The notes under the pieces were generated by a model, which ran no database searches, had not been told where the DNA came from, and saw nothing but the letters and a program-made list of their open reading frames with translations. The position numbers were made by a program, and so were the translations under genes. Source: Tissierellia bacterium (GTDB taxonomy: Bacteria > Bacillota > Clostridia > Tissierellales > Tepidimicrobiaceae). Taken from it: a DNA stretch of 64,000 nt. Shown here in pieces: positions 1 through 8,248 of the stretch. Position 1 is the stretch's first letter; each line of letters starts with the position of its first letter. Location: contig JAAYHX010000015.1 of assembly GCA_012735215.1 (NCBI GenBank), forward strand, positions 1-64,000, written 5' to 3'.

Positions 1-65
1 CTCAGTGGTAGAGCATCGCCTTGCCAAGGCGAGGGTCGCGGGTTCGAATCCCGTCTTCCGCTCCA
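1..65 (+). tRNA. tRNA-Gly(GCC), 5' end cut by window
   Basis: The D-arm, anticodon arm, T-arm (GGTTCGAATCC) and acceptor 3' strand with an encoded CCA at 63-65 are visible. The anticodon loop reads TTGCCAA, giving GCC (Gly). The first ten or so bases, the 5' acceptor strand, lie before the window. It is the first visible member of a five-tRNA array. Confidence 0.95.
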
Positions 66-77
66 TATTTTTTATAT

Positions 78-151
78 GCGGGTGTAGCTCAGTGGTAGAG
101 CCCCAGCCTTCCAAGCTGGTTGCGAGGGTTCGGTTCCCTTCACCCGCTCCA
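78..151 (+). tRNA. tRNA-Gly(TCC)
   Basis: Complete cloverleaf: acceptor GCGGGTG pairs with CACCCGC, the anticodon loop TTCCAA gives TCC, the T-loop is GGTTCGGTTCC, and CCA is encoded. It is the second glycine isoacceptor, 12 bases after tRNA-Gly(GCC). Confidence 0.96.
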
Positions 152-160
152 TTTTTATTT

Positions 161-237
161 GCACCTATAGCTCAGTAGGAAAGAGCAACGGACTTCTAAT
201 CCGTGTGCCGGGGGTTCGAATCCTCCTAGGTGCGCCA
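161..237 (+). tRNA. tRNA-Arg(TCT)
   Basis: Acceptor GCACCTA pairs with TAGGTGC, the anticodon loop CTTCTAA gives TCT (reads AGA/AGG, the dominant Arg codons in this AT-rich genome), and CCA is encoded. It is part of the tRNA array. Confidence 0.95.
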
Positions 238-245
238 CAAGGTTT

Positions 246-320
<75 letters not shown>

Positions 321-333
321 GTTAAATAATCAT

Positions 334-410
334 GTACCTATAGCTCAACTGGATAGAGTGCTTGACTACGAATCAAGAGGTTGGGGGTTCGAGTCCCTCT
401 AGGTACACCA
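334..410 (+). tRNA. tRNA-Arg(ACG)
   Basis: Acceptor GTACCTA pairs with TAGGTAC, the anticodon loop CTACGAA gives ACG (A34 is normally converted to inosine by TadA), and CCA is encoded. It is the last gene of the array. Confidence 0.95.
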
Positions 411-462
411 CTCAAAAGCACAATAATATATTTCTAATTTGTTGTAAAAACAGTGATTATTA

Positions 463-505
463 TAAAAGTCTAGACGATCCCTTTTGATTGTCTAGACTTT
501 TTTTC
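463..505 (+). terminator. Intrinsic terminator of the tRNA array
   Basis: Stem AAAGTCTAGAC...GTCTAGACTTT with a short loop, followed by a run of T. It is placed 55 bases after the last tRNA. Confidence 0.85.
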
Positions 506-646
506 TTTATGTAAAAAATGCTGGAATAGATTTTCTCAGACCAATATCTATTATACAACCTAAAAGAATAAGGCACTACTTCATGCAACCAATACTTGCC
601 AATATTTACCTCCTTGGTATAATGTAATTGAAAGGGGGATATTGGT

Positions 647-1294
647 ATGAAAAAACCATTTTATAAGCGGTGGTGGTTTTGGGTTATCATAGCAGTTGTT
701 TTAATTGGAGCTTTAGGTAGTGGTGGAGATGATCAAAAAGAAGAAGCAAAAGAACCTGTACAACAAGAGGAAACAGCTATGGATGATGTATCAGAAGATA
801 TTAATGAAACTAAAGAACCAGAAGAAAGGGCAACCGTTGATGAAGAAAAAGAAGACACTAATGAAACTTTATCACAAAAGAATGCAGTAAAAAAAGCTGA
901 GCAATATTTAAGAGTTATGGCATTCTCTAAAAGCGGATTGATTGAACAATTGGAGTTTGAAGGTTTTAGTAATGAAGATGCTTCCTATGCGGTTAATAAA
1001 TTAAATGTAGATTGGAAAGAGCAAGCAGTAAAAAAAGCAAAGAATTATTTAAGCACAATGGCTTTTTCAAAAAGTGGACTAATAGAACAACTAGAGTTTG
1101 AAGGATTTAGCAATGAAGAAGCTACATACGGAGTGGGACAATTGAATGTGGATTGGAAGGAACAGGCTGTGAAAAAAGCTAGAAGTTATCTAGATACTAT
1201 GGCGTTTTCCAGAAGCGGATTAATTGAGCAATTAGAATTTGAAGGGTTTACAAATGAAGAAGCAACTTATGCGGTAAATCAAATAGGATTATAA
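647..1294 (+). CDS. Membrane-anchored protein with three Ltp-type repeats
   Basis: 215 aa. A basic N-terminus and a hydrophobic segment (about residues 10-24) anchor the protein. There is no lipobox cysteine, so this looks like a signal anchor rather than a lipoprotein. An acidic Glu/Lys-rich linker (about 28-78) follows. Three tandem repeats of 47 residues begin at Ala80, Ala127 and Ala174, each carrying MAFS[KR]SGLIEQLEFEGF. This matches the Ltp (host-cell-surface lipoprotein) repeat family. In streptococcal phage TP-J34, Ltp blocks DNA entry of superinfecting phage; most chromosomal homologues are uncharacterised. The repeats are nearly identical in protein but differ at many synonymous sites. 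RBS AAGGGGG precedes the ATG. It stands alone between the tRNA array and a phage remnant. A phage-exclusion or envelope role is inference. Confidence 0.85.
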   Translation: MKKPFYKRWWFWVIIAVVLIGALGSGGDDQKEEAKEPVQQEETAMDDVSEDINETKEPEERATVDEEKEDTNETLSQKNAVKKAEQYLRVMAFSKSGLIEQLEFEGFSNEDASYAVNKLNVDWKEQAVKKAKNYLSTMAFSKSGLIEQLEFEGFSNEEATYGVGQLNVDWKEQAVKKARSYLDTMAFSRSGLIEQLEFEGFTNEEATYAVNQIGL

Positions 1295-1300
1295 ATATAT

Positions 1301-1326
1301 AAAGGCATCCGAAAGGGTGTCTTTTT
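1301..1326 (+). terminator. Terminator after the Ltp-like gene
   Basis: AAGGCATCC-GAAA-GGGTGTCTTTTT hairpin with G-U pairs and a T tract just after the stop codon. Confidence 0.7.
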
Positions 1327-1340
1327 CATGCAGTGTGATA

Positions 1341-1588
1341 AATGGGAAAAGAGAGTTCATACCAACTAATGCAAAATTTGAAACAACTAAAGTCATTGCT
1401 GGGGTAATAGAAGGAAAGTATTAAGAAACGCTTGCAATTTAGCCAATAAATATGGTGGGAATCCACAGAATTAGATGAAAAAACTTGGTAAAATTGAATC
1501 AGGGAAATATATTTTTGATGTACATTGGTATGAATTTAATGGCATACAGTATGAAGCGAAGTTAAAGTATAGAAGGGAGAAGAAATGA
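1341..1588 (+). pseudogene. Decayed C-terminal domain of a phage capsid-linked effector
   Basis: Reading across two frames gives a continuous family-like sequence: REFIPTNAKFETTKVIAGV, then ANKYGGNPQN, then KLGKIESGKYIFDVHWYE and a basic tail ending RREKK. Stop codons after GKY and PQN, plus one frameshift between them, break it. The ending with its DVHWYE-x-GIQYEAKLK pattern resembles the C-terminus of phage minor-head/polymorphic effector proteins of Firmicutes (from memory of such proteins, not a search). Its TGA stop overlaps the ATG of the next gene as ATGA, an arrangement typical of coupled effector/partner pairs. The N-terminal capsid part is missing. Confidence 0.6.
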
Positions 1589-1884
1589 TTATAAAAGTAT
1601 ATCAATCGGAAATAAATGAATATATAGAAATGGAATCTATAGGTAAAGTTCGGTATATTGGTGAAAGTTTTGGTATTGACAGTCTAACTAATGGCAAAAT
1701 TTATGATGTTATTGAGGTTTTAATAGATGATTTAATTAGGGTAGTAGATGATAGTGGAGAGGATTATCTCTATTCAATTTATAATCCTAAGCCATTAGAT
1801 GAAAGCTCAAAAGGTGGGAAGTGGGAAATTGTAGAGGATTATGTTGGCAATTTAAAAGAATTGTTGGAAGAAAACTCATATTAA
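1585..1884 (+). CDS. Small acidic protein, probable partner (immunity-like) of the broken effector
   Basis: 99 aa, intact, no signal peptide or membrane segment. The core holds GKVRYIGESFGIDSLTNG, then RVVDDSGEDYLYSI and SSKGGKWEIVED. This is a compact beta-rich pattern that I recall as a small hypothetical family found beside phage head genes and polymorphic toxin modules. The start overlaps the stop of the pseudogene (ATGA) and has a good RBS (GAAGGGAGAAG), so translation was coupled. It has stayed open although the upstream gene is broken. An immunity role is inferred from position, composition and overlap; no biochemical function is known to me. Confidence 0.6.
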   Translation: MIIKVYQSEINEYIEMESIGKVRYIGESFGIDSLTNGKIYDVIEVLIDDLIRVVDDSGEDYLYSIYNPKPLDESSKGGKWEIVEDYVGNLKELLEENSY

Positions 1885-2039
1885 ACCAATAGTACTTAAG
1901 CACTTACTAAAATAAGGCTCTTTGTCAACAATTGGGGTGGTTATTTTTATTCCAACTATTTCTATTTTATTTATTATGTATATAATATTTATTAATCAAA
2001 AAGTGTTTAATTATTGTAAAATTTATACTAACATAATCT

Positions 2040-2113
2040 TAATTGACTAGTATCAAGCTTGATGATATACTACTTTTGGCTGAATAAGAGGATTAGAGTC
2101 CTCTTTTTATTAC
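2040..2113 (+). promoter_or_regulatory. Two-hairpin leader/attenuator candidate before the ECF operon
   Basis: An imperfect hairpin (TAGTATCAAGCTTGATGATATACTA) is followed by AAGAGGA-TTAGAG-TCCTCTTTTTAT, a terminator-like hairpin, 37 bases before the first gene of the transporter. I see no TPP-riboswitch core. It may instead terminate transcription from upstream. The 1885-2039 stretch shows nothing else that I can support. Confidence 0.4.
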
Positions 2114-2149
2114 ACTATACTAAGTAAAAAATATACTTGGAGGGATAAC

Positions 2150-2716
2150 ATGAATAGCAGAATTACTTTAAAAGAGATAGTTGTATTAGCAATGATTAGT
2201 GCATTAATGGGGGTAGTATTTACTGGTATAGATAGTATATATGAGCCCCTTACAGCCTTAGCAGGACCTTTTGGGGGAGCAATAATCTATGGTGTTTACT
2301 TAATATCTGCACTAATTGGTATGTATATAGTTAGAAAGCCTGGAGCTGGGCTAATTGGTTCACTTTTTACAGGAGTAATAAATTTACTTATGGGTAGTCC
2401 CTATGGGATACATATTATCGTAGCTTCCACATTACAAGGATTAGGAGTAGAAATACCTATGTTTCTTGGGAAGTACAAGAAATTTAATTTATTACAGATG
2501 TCAATTGGTGCAGTACTAGCAATGATCCTTGTAACTATTCGGGATTACTTTGTATTCGGTTTTGGCATGTATGGTAGCCTAATGCCAGCAATATTTGCAG
2601 TGAGAACTATTAGTTCTATAGTATTTGGAGCTGGTTTAACTATTGTTATTGGGAAAGCCCTATTATCAACAGGAGTATTAAATGGATTTAAAATAGCAGC
2701 TAAGAGTGGTGAATAG
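2150..2716 (+). CDS. ECF transporter S component, YkoE-like
   Basis: 188 aa, almost entirely hydrophobic, with about five to six predicted membrane helices and glycine-rich loops (ALAGPFGGAIIYGVYLI, GSLFTGVINLLMGSPYG). This matches the YkoE family of substrate-binding (S) subunits of energy-coupling-factor importers, which in Bacillus take up the thiamine precursor hydroxymethylpyrimidine/thiamine. RBS TTGGAGGG precedes the ATG. It overlaps the ATPase gene, which is followed by the T component, so all three parts of a dedicated importer are encoded together. The substrate is inferred from the family only, because no TPP riboswitch is seen upstream. Confidence 0.85.
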   Translation: MNSRITLKEIVVLAMISALMGVVFTGIDSIYEPLTALAGPFGGAIIYGVYLISALIGMYIVRKPGAGLIGSLFTGVINLLMGSPYGIHIIVASTLQGLGVEIPMFLGKYKKFNLLQMSIGAVLAMILVTIRDYFVFGFGMYGSLMPAIFAVRTISSIVFGAGLTIVIGKALLSTGVLNGFKIAAKSGE

Positions 2717-2720
2717 TAAA

Positions 2721-4181
2721 ATGCTTCGAATAAAAGACTTAAGCCTTGCTTTTCCCGAGCAAGGCAAAGTTTTTAATAATATTAGTTTCAATGTAAGAAA
2801 AAATACTATTACCCTACTAAGCGGTAATAGTGGAGTAGGGAAGAGCTCCTTACTAATGTGTATAGCAAGAGTTATACCTAACATAATAGAAGGGGAAATA
2901 AAGGGAGAGATTATTTATAAGAATGCAAACATAGCAGATAAAGGTATAGACTCAATTTCAGGAAGCATCGGTTATATGTTTCAAGACCCAGATAGTCAAC
3001 TCTGTTCCTTTACGGTAGAAGATGAAATAGCCTTTGGGTTAGAAAATTTGAATATAGATCCAAATCAGATGGATGATATTATCGATAGAGCACTGGATTT
3101 AACGGGCATAAGACATTTGAGAATGAGGAATTTAAATCAGTTGTCTGGTGGTGAAAAGCAGAAGGTCGCTCTATCATCTATTTTAGCCTTAGATCCAGAG
3201 TTTATAATCATGGATGAGCCAACAGCAAATTTAGATCCAAAATCAACTAGAGAGATTGTAGATTTGATAAGGAAATTAAGGGATGAGATGGGCAAAACCA
3301 TTTTAATTGTTGAACATAAAGTGAAAGAAATAATGGATATTGTAGATGATGTTATAGAAATATATGAGGATGGGGCATTAAACATTGAAAAAGATGAGTT
3401 TTTTAAGAGTTACTTGGTAAAATCAAAGTTGCCTGTTAAATCCAAGAAAAGTTTAGAAGAAAATCCTGTAATAAAAGTAGAGAATCTATCTTTTTCTTAT
3501 GACAAGGATAGGGAAATTTTAAAGGATATAAACTTTTCTCTTTATGAAGGAGAAATGGTTGCAATAATTGGACCTAATGGTGCTGGAAAATCTACATTGA
3601 CTAAATTATTAATAGGACTTATGGAACCATGTAAAGGCAGGATTCTTATCAAAAACAAAGATATATCAGAAATGTCACCTAAGGATATTGGCAAGAGTCT
3701 AGGGCTCATATTCCAAAATCCTGAACACCAATTTATTAAGATGACTGTAGAAAAAGAGATGGCTTTAGGTTTGGAGTTAGGTGGAGCTTCACAAGAAGAA
3801 GTATCAAATAAGGTAGACTATTATCTAAATCTGTTTAATCTTTCTTCTCAGAAAAATATGAATCCTTTTGCTCTTAGTCAAGGACAAAAAAGAAGACTTA
3901 GCACAGCTAGCATGATGATAAATGGACAACCTATTTTAATATTAGATGAACCGACCTATGGCCAAGATAGAGAAAACTTGCAAGAGCTTTTAAACCTACT
4001 ATATGACATAAATAATAGAGGAGTATCTATATTAATGATAACCCATGATATGGATTTAGTCGAAAATAGTTGTGATCGATACATATACTTAGAAGGTGGA
4101 CAAGTAAAGCATTGTGGAATAGTGGATGATAATTTTAAAGATAATTTAGAAAGAGAGATCATGGCTTATGAAGGGGAATAA
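2721..4181 (+). CDS. ECF transporter double ATPase (fused EcfA-EcfA', YkoD-like)
   Basis: 486 aa, two ABC domains in one chain. Domain 1 has Walker A SGNSGVGKSS, signature LSGGEKQK and Walker B FIIMDEP. Domain 2 has IGPNGAGKST, an LSQGQKRR signature and LILDEP. It powers the importer with the S and T subunits at the cytoplasmic membrane face. The frame also opens at a GTG at 2706 inside the previous gene, but the ATG at 2721 lies 9 bases after GGTG and gives the normal N-terminus (MLRIKDLSLAF), so I chose it. The fused two-ATPase layout is typical of YkoD rather than the separate EcfA1/EcfA2 of general ECF modules. Confidence 0.92.
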   Translation: MLRIKDLSLAFPEQGKVFNNISFNVRKNTITLLSGNSGVGKSSLLMCIARVIPNIIEGEIKGEIIYKNANIADKGIDSISGSIGYMFQDPDSQLCSFTVEDEIAFGLENLNIDPNQMDDIIDRALDLTGIRHLRMRNLNQLSGGEKQKVALSSILALDPEFIIMDEPTANLDPKSTREIVDLIRKLRDEMGKTILIVEHKVKEIMDIVDDVIEIYEDGALNIEKDEFFKSYLVKSKLPVKSKKSLEENPVIKVENLSFSYDKDREILKDINFSLYEGEMVAIIGPNGAGKSTLTKLLIGLMEPCKGRILIKNKDISEMSPKDIGKSLGLIFQNPEHQFIKMTVEKEMALGLELGGASQEEVSNKVDYYLNLFNLSSQKNMNPFALSQGQKRRLSTASMMINGQPILILDEPTYGQDRENLQELLNLLYDINNRGVSILMITHDMDLVENSCDRYIYLEGGQVKHCGIVDDNFKDNLEREIMAYEGE

Positions 4182-4923
4182 AGATTTTATTGATAACATG
4201 AATCCATTTTTTAAAATAATAATGCTAACAATTATTACTATAATTGGTTCTACAGACTTTTTACCTTTCGTTTCAGGAACCCTTATAATAAGTGGCCTTG
4301 TTATAGCACATTTGTTTAGCAGTTTAAGCTATAAAGAGGTATTATATTCAGTTAGGGCTTTCATAATCATGTCTGTAGGCTTCATGAACATAATACTTTT
4401 GACAAGACTCTTAAGTAATCAGGACTTAGAATTGTTACGGATACTTGGTTTAGGCTTTAGAATTATATTGATAAGCATCTATTCTACAATTTTTGTCAAA
4501 ACAACTGATCCTACGGAATTTGTTATGGCTTTAATAAAATATTTCAAGGTACCTGCTAAATTTGGATATTCATTTTTAACTGCTTATAGATTTTTACCTA
4601 CCTTTAAAGATGAAATGGAGATTATTAAGCATGCTCATCAGGTACGTGGAATTGAGGAGAGTAGGAATCCACTGATACAGGTATGGAATTCGAAAAGGTA
4701 TATAATACCTATGCTTGCTACAGCTGTTAGAAAAGGAATTAGAATTTCTGTAGCTATGGAAACCAGAGCCTTTGGCAAATATGAGACTAGGACATACTAT
4801 AGAAGTTTAAGCTTAAATAAGCAGGAAGCAATAGGTTCCCTATTATACCTTTTATATATTGCAGCTATTATAACTGTTTTCTCTATAAATGGACTTACAA
4901 ACTTCACTTTAATATATGGGTAA
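4168..4923 (+). CDS. ECF transporter T component (EcfT/CbiQ family, YkoC-like)
   Basis: 251 aa membrane scaffold linking the ATPase to the S subunit. It has several hydrophobic helices, and the two cytoplasmic coupling motifs occur as HQVRGIE (about residue 155) and METRAFG (about 200), the family's A-R-G type helices that contact the ATPases. The start overlaps the ATPase gene by 14 bases, which indicates translational coupling. A short C-terminal hydrophobic helix closes the protein. Confidence 0.9.
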   Translation: MKGNKDFIDNMNPFFKIIMLTIITIIGSTDFLPFVSGTLIISGLVIAHLFSSLSYKEVLYSVRAFIIMSVGFMNIILLTRLLSNQDLELLRILGLGFRIILISIYSTIFVKTTDPTEFVMALIKYFKVPAKFGYSFLTAYRFLPTFKDEMEIIKHAHQVRGIEESRNPLIQVWNSKRYIIPMLATAVRKGIRISVAMETRAFGKYETRTYYRSLSLNKQEAIGSLLYLLYIAAIITVFSINGLTNFTLIYG

Positions 4924-4946
4924 TTAAATGAAATTGATCAGAAAGG

Positions 4947-5768
4947 ATGATGAAGATGCCTTTTAAGCATGAAAAAATATCCTATGGTTTTCCTCAAGAT
5001 CCTCATGATAAGGAAATAGTAAAGGAATTAGTGGAGGATTTAGATTGTGCTCTAAATCTTAGTAGGAAACCAGTAGGAATCAAGCTATGTTTTACAGAAG
5101 AAGATTACAATAGTGTGAATTGGGATGAACCAAAAGGACCTATGGCATACTGTGTAGTAATAGAAAAGGCTACTAGGGGAAGAAGGTTTAAAGTAAGACT
5201 AGAGCACCTAAATTGCGATGGAGGTACGACTGCACTACATTTAGAGCCCTCTAACAACAGAATAGAGTCTGGTGTAGAATATTTTTCATATAATCTATAT
5301 AAAACTCCAGCAGCTGCTAGAAGAGTAAGAGAAGGTGTACCTGGATTATATAGAACAGGATCTAAAGCTCATGGTGTTATTATTGGACCACTGGAAGATT
5401 TTGAAATTACTCCTGATGTTGTAATATTAATGGCAAATCCTTATCAAGTTATGAGAATACAGCAGGGAAGCCTATACCATGAAGGGGGAAGGTTAGAAAT
5501 AAGTGGAGCTTCCATGCAGGCTTTATGTGCTGAAGTAACAGTACAGCCTTATTTGACCGGTAAGTTAAATACTTCACCCTTATGCCCTAGTACAAGATTT
5601 TTGGCAAAATGGAAAGATGAAGAGATGGCAGTTGGAATTCCTTTTGAGAAATTTAGGAATATGGTTGAAGGAGTTATTGCAACAATCAACACTACAGATA
5701 TTGCTAGAAGAAAAGAAGAAATTGTAAAGAGGTTTGCAGAAAAGAACAAACACCTTAACTTAGAATAA
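4947..5768 (+). CDS. DUF169 family protein
   Basis: About 273 aa, soluble, matching the DUF169 family of anaerobes and archaea, whose function is unknown. Visible features are RKPVGIKLC near residue 40-48, a middle section with GVPGLYRTGSKAHG, and scattered cysteines (34, 48, 69, 90 and two more) including SPLCPSTRFLA. Alternative ATGs at 4950 and 4956 fit the GAAAGG site about as well. It lies 23 bases after the T component with no terminator between, so it probably shares the importer's transcript. That suggests a link to use of the imported compound, which is inference. Confidence 0.8.
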   Translation: MMKMPFKHEKISYGFPQDPHDKEIVKELVEDLDCALNLSRKPVGIKLCFTEEDYNSVNWDEPKGPMAYCVVIEKATRGRRFKVRLEHLNCDGGTTALHLEPSNNRIESGVEYFSYNLYKTPAAARRVREGVPGLYRTGSKAHGVIIGPLEDFEITPDVVILMANPYQVMRIQQGSLYHEGGRLEISGASMQALCAEVTVQPYLTGKLNTSPLCPSTRFLAKWKDEEMAVGIPFEKFRNMVEGVIATINTTDIARRKEEIVKRFAEKNKHLNLE

Positions 5769-5941
5769 TACTAGTAATTGACTATATAAGATAAAAGGAT
5801 AGTACTTGAGCAACAAATGTAGATTTGTTGACTTTAAATACATTTGCTCTAATAATAGCTATAGTTTAGGGTTATTAGTAACACTTTTTTAATTGATTGT
5901 TGAAGATATTATGATTGTATACTTTTTCTTCAGCATATATT

Positions 5942-5973
5942 AAAGGACTATTGCCTAAAGCAACAGTCCTTTT
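5942..5973. terminator. Bidirectional terminator
   Basis: AAGGACTATTGC-CTAA-AGCAACAGTCCTT with A and T runs on the two sides, between the convergent DUF169 gene and the minus-strand membrane protein. The rest of 5769-5941 contains only an 8-bp hairpin (CAACAAAT/ATTTGTTG at 5811-5830). Confidence 0.8.
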
Positions 5974-5974
5974 C

Positions 5975-7954
5975 TTATCGTTCAAATTTAAGTTTAAGAT
6001 GTATTAGCATTCTAATTAGATAGGTGTTCATATAAACAAAAGCAATAACCCCAGTATCATTAAAGGCAAAGACTAAAAGAGAACCTATAAATATAATCAA
6101 CAACTCTGACTGAATGTTGGGATATGTTTTCTTTATAATCTCTATTAACTTCTTATTGTTTCTTGCAAATTTACTTATAAAGTATAATTGACCAACAAAT
6201 ATAATGCTCCAGGGTGGAGATATAGTTATAAGCAACAGCTGATTTATCTTTTTAAATACCATATCAATTAACTCGTATAGCCCCAAGGTTTTTATTCTAA
6301 AGTACAAGGCTCCCACATGTCCATTTGGGCTATTGATTAGTTCTATTGCTAAACCTAAGATGAAGACTAAAACTCCAAAGGCTGTAATTGTTATAATACT
6401 CTTCCTATTTATACTTTTATCAAAAAGGAAAGTATATAATAACATTACAAATATAGCAATTGAAGCTAAAAAGCCACCAAAATTTGCTGCATATTTGTCT
6501 GAAAGAGCTAATAGGATTACTGAGAAATATGGAATTAATATCATAAGGTTTACTATTCTCGATTTCATCTTGTTTTTTACCCAAAATAAGGTAATTATAG
6601 AGGTTGTTACAAGTATGGCCATTGTCTCGTTGTTTAGTCCATAGAATCTACCGCCTGTAATTATATTATTAAAACCATAGAAGGAATGATAGATTAATTC
6701 TGGTTTTGTATATACTGCCACAATAAGTAGAATGTTGGTCAGTATTGGAAATAATTCATGGTAATTCATATTTTTCTTTTTCATGTAAGTATCTATAATA
6801 TGTGATAGCAATAAGATACTAATACAGTATATGAATATATTTCTGCCAGGTATTAGAGTTCCTAGAAGCAAGGATAGAAATATATAAATGATTATTCTAT
6901 TCATTAACAAATCATATCTATGGAGCCTATTTCTAAGATTTTCTTTATATCTATACATGTCATAGAAGATATAGAGCTGGGTGAATATGACAATGCCATG
7001 GAAAATGTATTTGACTATGACCAAGTTTAAAGTTTTATTTAAATTATCTTTATTTTTTTGGATTAAATCACTTTTGTCTATAAAGTTTCCAGTGGAATAG
7101 ATTTCATGGCCAGTGCAAGTACTTGTAGCTATATTGTAAATCCTAGTAAGTTCAGGGAGTATATCCATATTTGTTATGAGGCCTTCTCTCATTGTTGAAT
7201 CGCTAGTTAAGATTTTGGAAGACTCATTTGATGTAAGGTATATAATAGGAACTAAGGTCTTGTTTCTTATATCTGCAATATCGCCACTTACCTTTTTAGG
7301 AAAGATCATTATATTATCAACATGGAGCCTATTTACATATTCCTCCAATACTTTTAGATTATCCTTACTGCCATTAATGGGAAAGTATAGGATCAACAAG
7401 TCTGCTTTAGTCAGAATTTCATCTGTTTTTCCTATTAACCAATCTGTTTCATAGATAGGATCAAGATAACCATAATTAATAATGCCCCTTTTATCTGCAG
7501 CCAGAAGGGCTGAAGAGTCATTTCCCATATATCCAATATGTATTCCCTTATTTGCTAATGTATCTGATAAAAATTCAATCTCTTTTGAGAAATTATTATA
7601 ATATTCATCAAGGGAAGTAATTATATCTTCATATCCTTCAACAATTAAATGATTATTATACTTTTTGACTCCTTTAAACAGACCATCCTTAAGCTCAACT
7701 CTTCTACCAGTTGCCATGGTCATGAAATAGCTTTCCTCATTATTTTTAAAAACATTTGATACTCTGGTATTCATTAGCCCTAAGGATATTTCTGAATCAA
7801 AATTTAAATCTTCTATTGTATTAAAATCAAGCTGATCAGTTACTATAATAATTGTTTTGCTTTGCTTTTCGGCTGAAACCGTTATGTCAAGATGAAGCAA
7901 AAGGACAATAAAAAAGACCAGTATTTTGACTATTTTTATGTATTTTGCTTTCAT
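5975..7954 (-). CDS. Large two-part membrane protein (phosphatase-like ectodomain plus multi-span domain)
   Basis: 659 aa from the chosen ATG at 7954, which has RBS GAAGGGTG; an upstream in-frame ATG at 8011 lacks one. A signal peptide (about residues 5-27, ending VSA) precedes an extracytoplasmic domain of about 280 residues. Its end (LITNMDILPELTRIYNI) looks like the closing part of alkaline-phosphatase-superfamily domains, but I see no clear catalytic metal-binding set. The C-terminal half has about ten membrane helices and the motif GGRFYGLNNE at about 434-443. I recall similar proteins annotated only as hypothetical membrane proteins in Firmicutes and Actinobacteria. It is divergent from galU; a role in envelope polymer metabolism is speculation. 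Confidence 0.65.
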   Translation of the reverse strand: MKAKYIKIVKILVFFIVLLLHLDITVSAEKQSKTIIIVTDQLDFNTIEDLNFDSEISLGLMNTRVSNVFKNNEESYFMTMATGRRVELKDGLFKGVKKYNNHLIVEGYEDIITSLDEYYNNFSKEIEFLSDTLANKGIHIGYMGNDSSALLAADKRGIINYGYLDPIYETDWLIGKTDEILTKADLLILYFPINGSKDNLKVLEEYVNRLHVDNIMIFPKKVSGDIADIRNKTLVPIIYLTSNESSKILTSDSTMREGLITNMDILPELTRIYNIATSTCTGHEIYSTGNFIDKSDLIQKNKDNLNKTLNLVIVKYIFHGIVIFTQLYIFYDMYRYKENLRNRLHRYDLLMNRIIIYIFLSLLLGTLIPGRNIFIYCISILLLSHIIDTYMKKKNMNYHELFPILTNILLIVAVYTKPELIYHSFYGFNNIITGGRFYGLNNETMAILVTTSIITLFWVKNKMKSRIVNLMILIPYFSVILLALSDKYAANFGGFLASIAIFVMLLYTFLFDKSINRKSIITITAFGVLVFILGLAIELINSPNGHVGALYFRIKTLGLYELIDMVFKKINQLLLITISPPWSIIFVGQLYFISKFARNNKKLIEIIKKTYPNIQSELLIIFIGSLLVFAFNDTGVIAFVYMNTYLIRMLIHLKLKFER

Positions 7955-8248
7955 ACTAACACCCTTCATTAGAAATCTTGTATTTTGTAAGCTTATAACA
8001 AAAACTAGCAACTAATGGTACTAGATGTTACTTATATTATACACAAAATAGCTAATATGTCATTAGTATTAAGAAAATATTACATATTGATAAACTTTTG
8101 TTATAATAAATGTTTTTTTGGTATTAAATGATATAATTATTATAAAAACATTAGCAAAGATTTCACATACATAGGTTTCCATTGGAGTATATTATTTTAA
8201 TTATATTCATATGGTAAAATAACAATAAAATATTGGGAGGAGTTATCT

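Noticed and set aside
1950-2149. TPP riboswitch upstream of the YkoE-type operon
   Set aside because: I looked for the conserved CTGAGA and ACCCTT...GAACCTGATC elements and did not find them; only hairpins are present.
5811-5830. CAACAAAT/ATTTGTTG hairpin as a terminator
   Set aside because: The stem is short and not followed by a T run; the real terminator is at 5942-5973.
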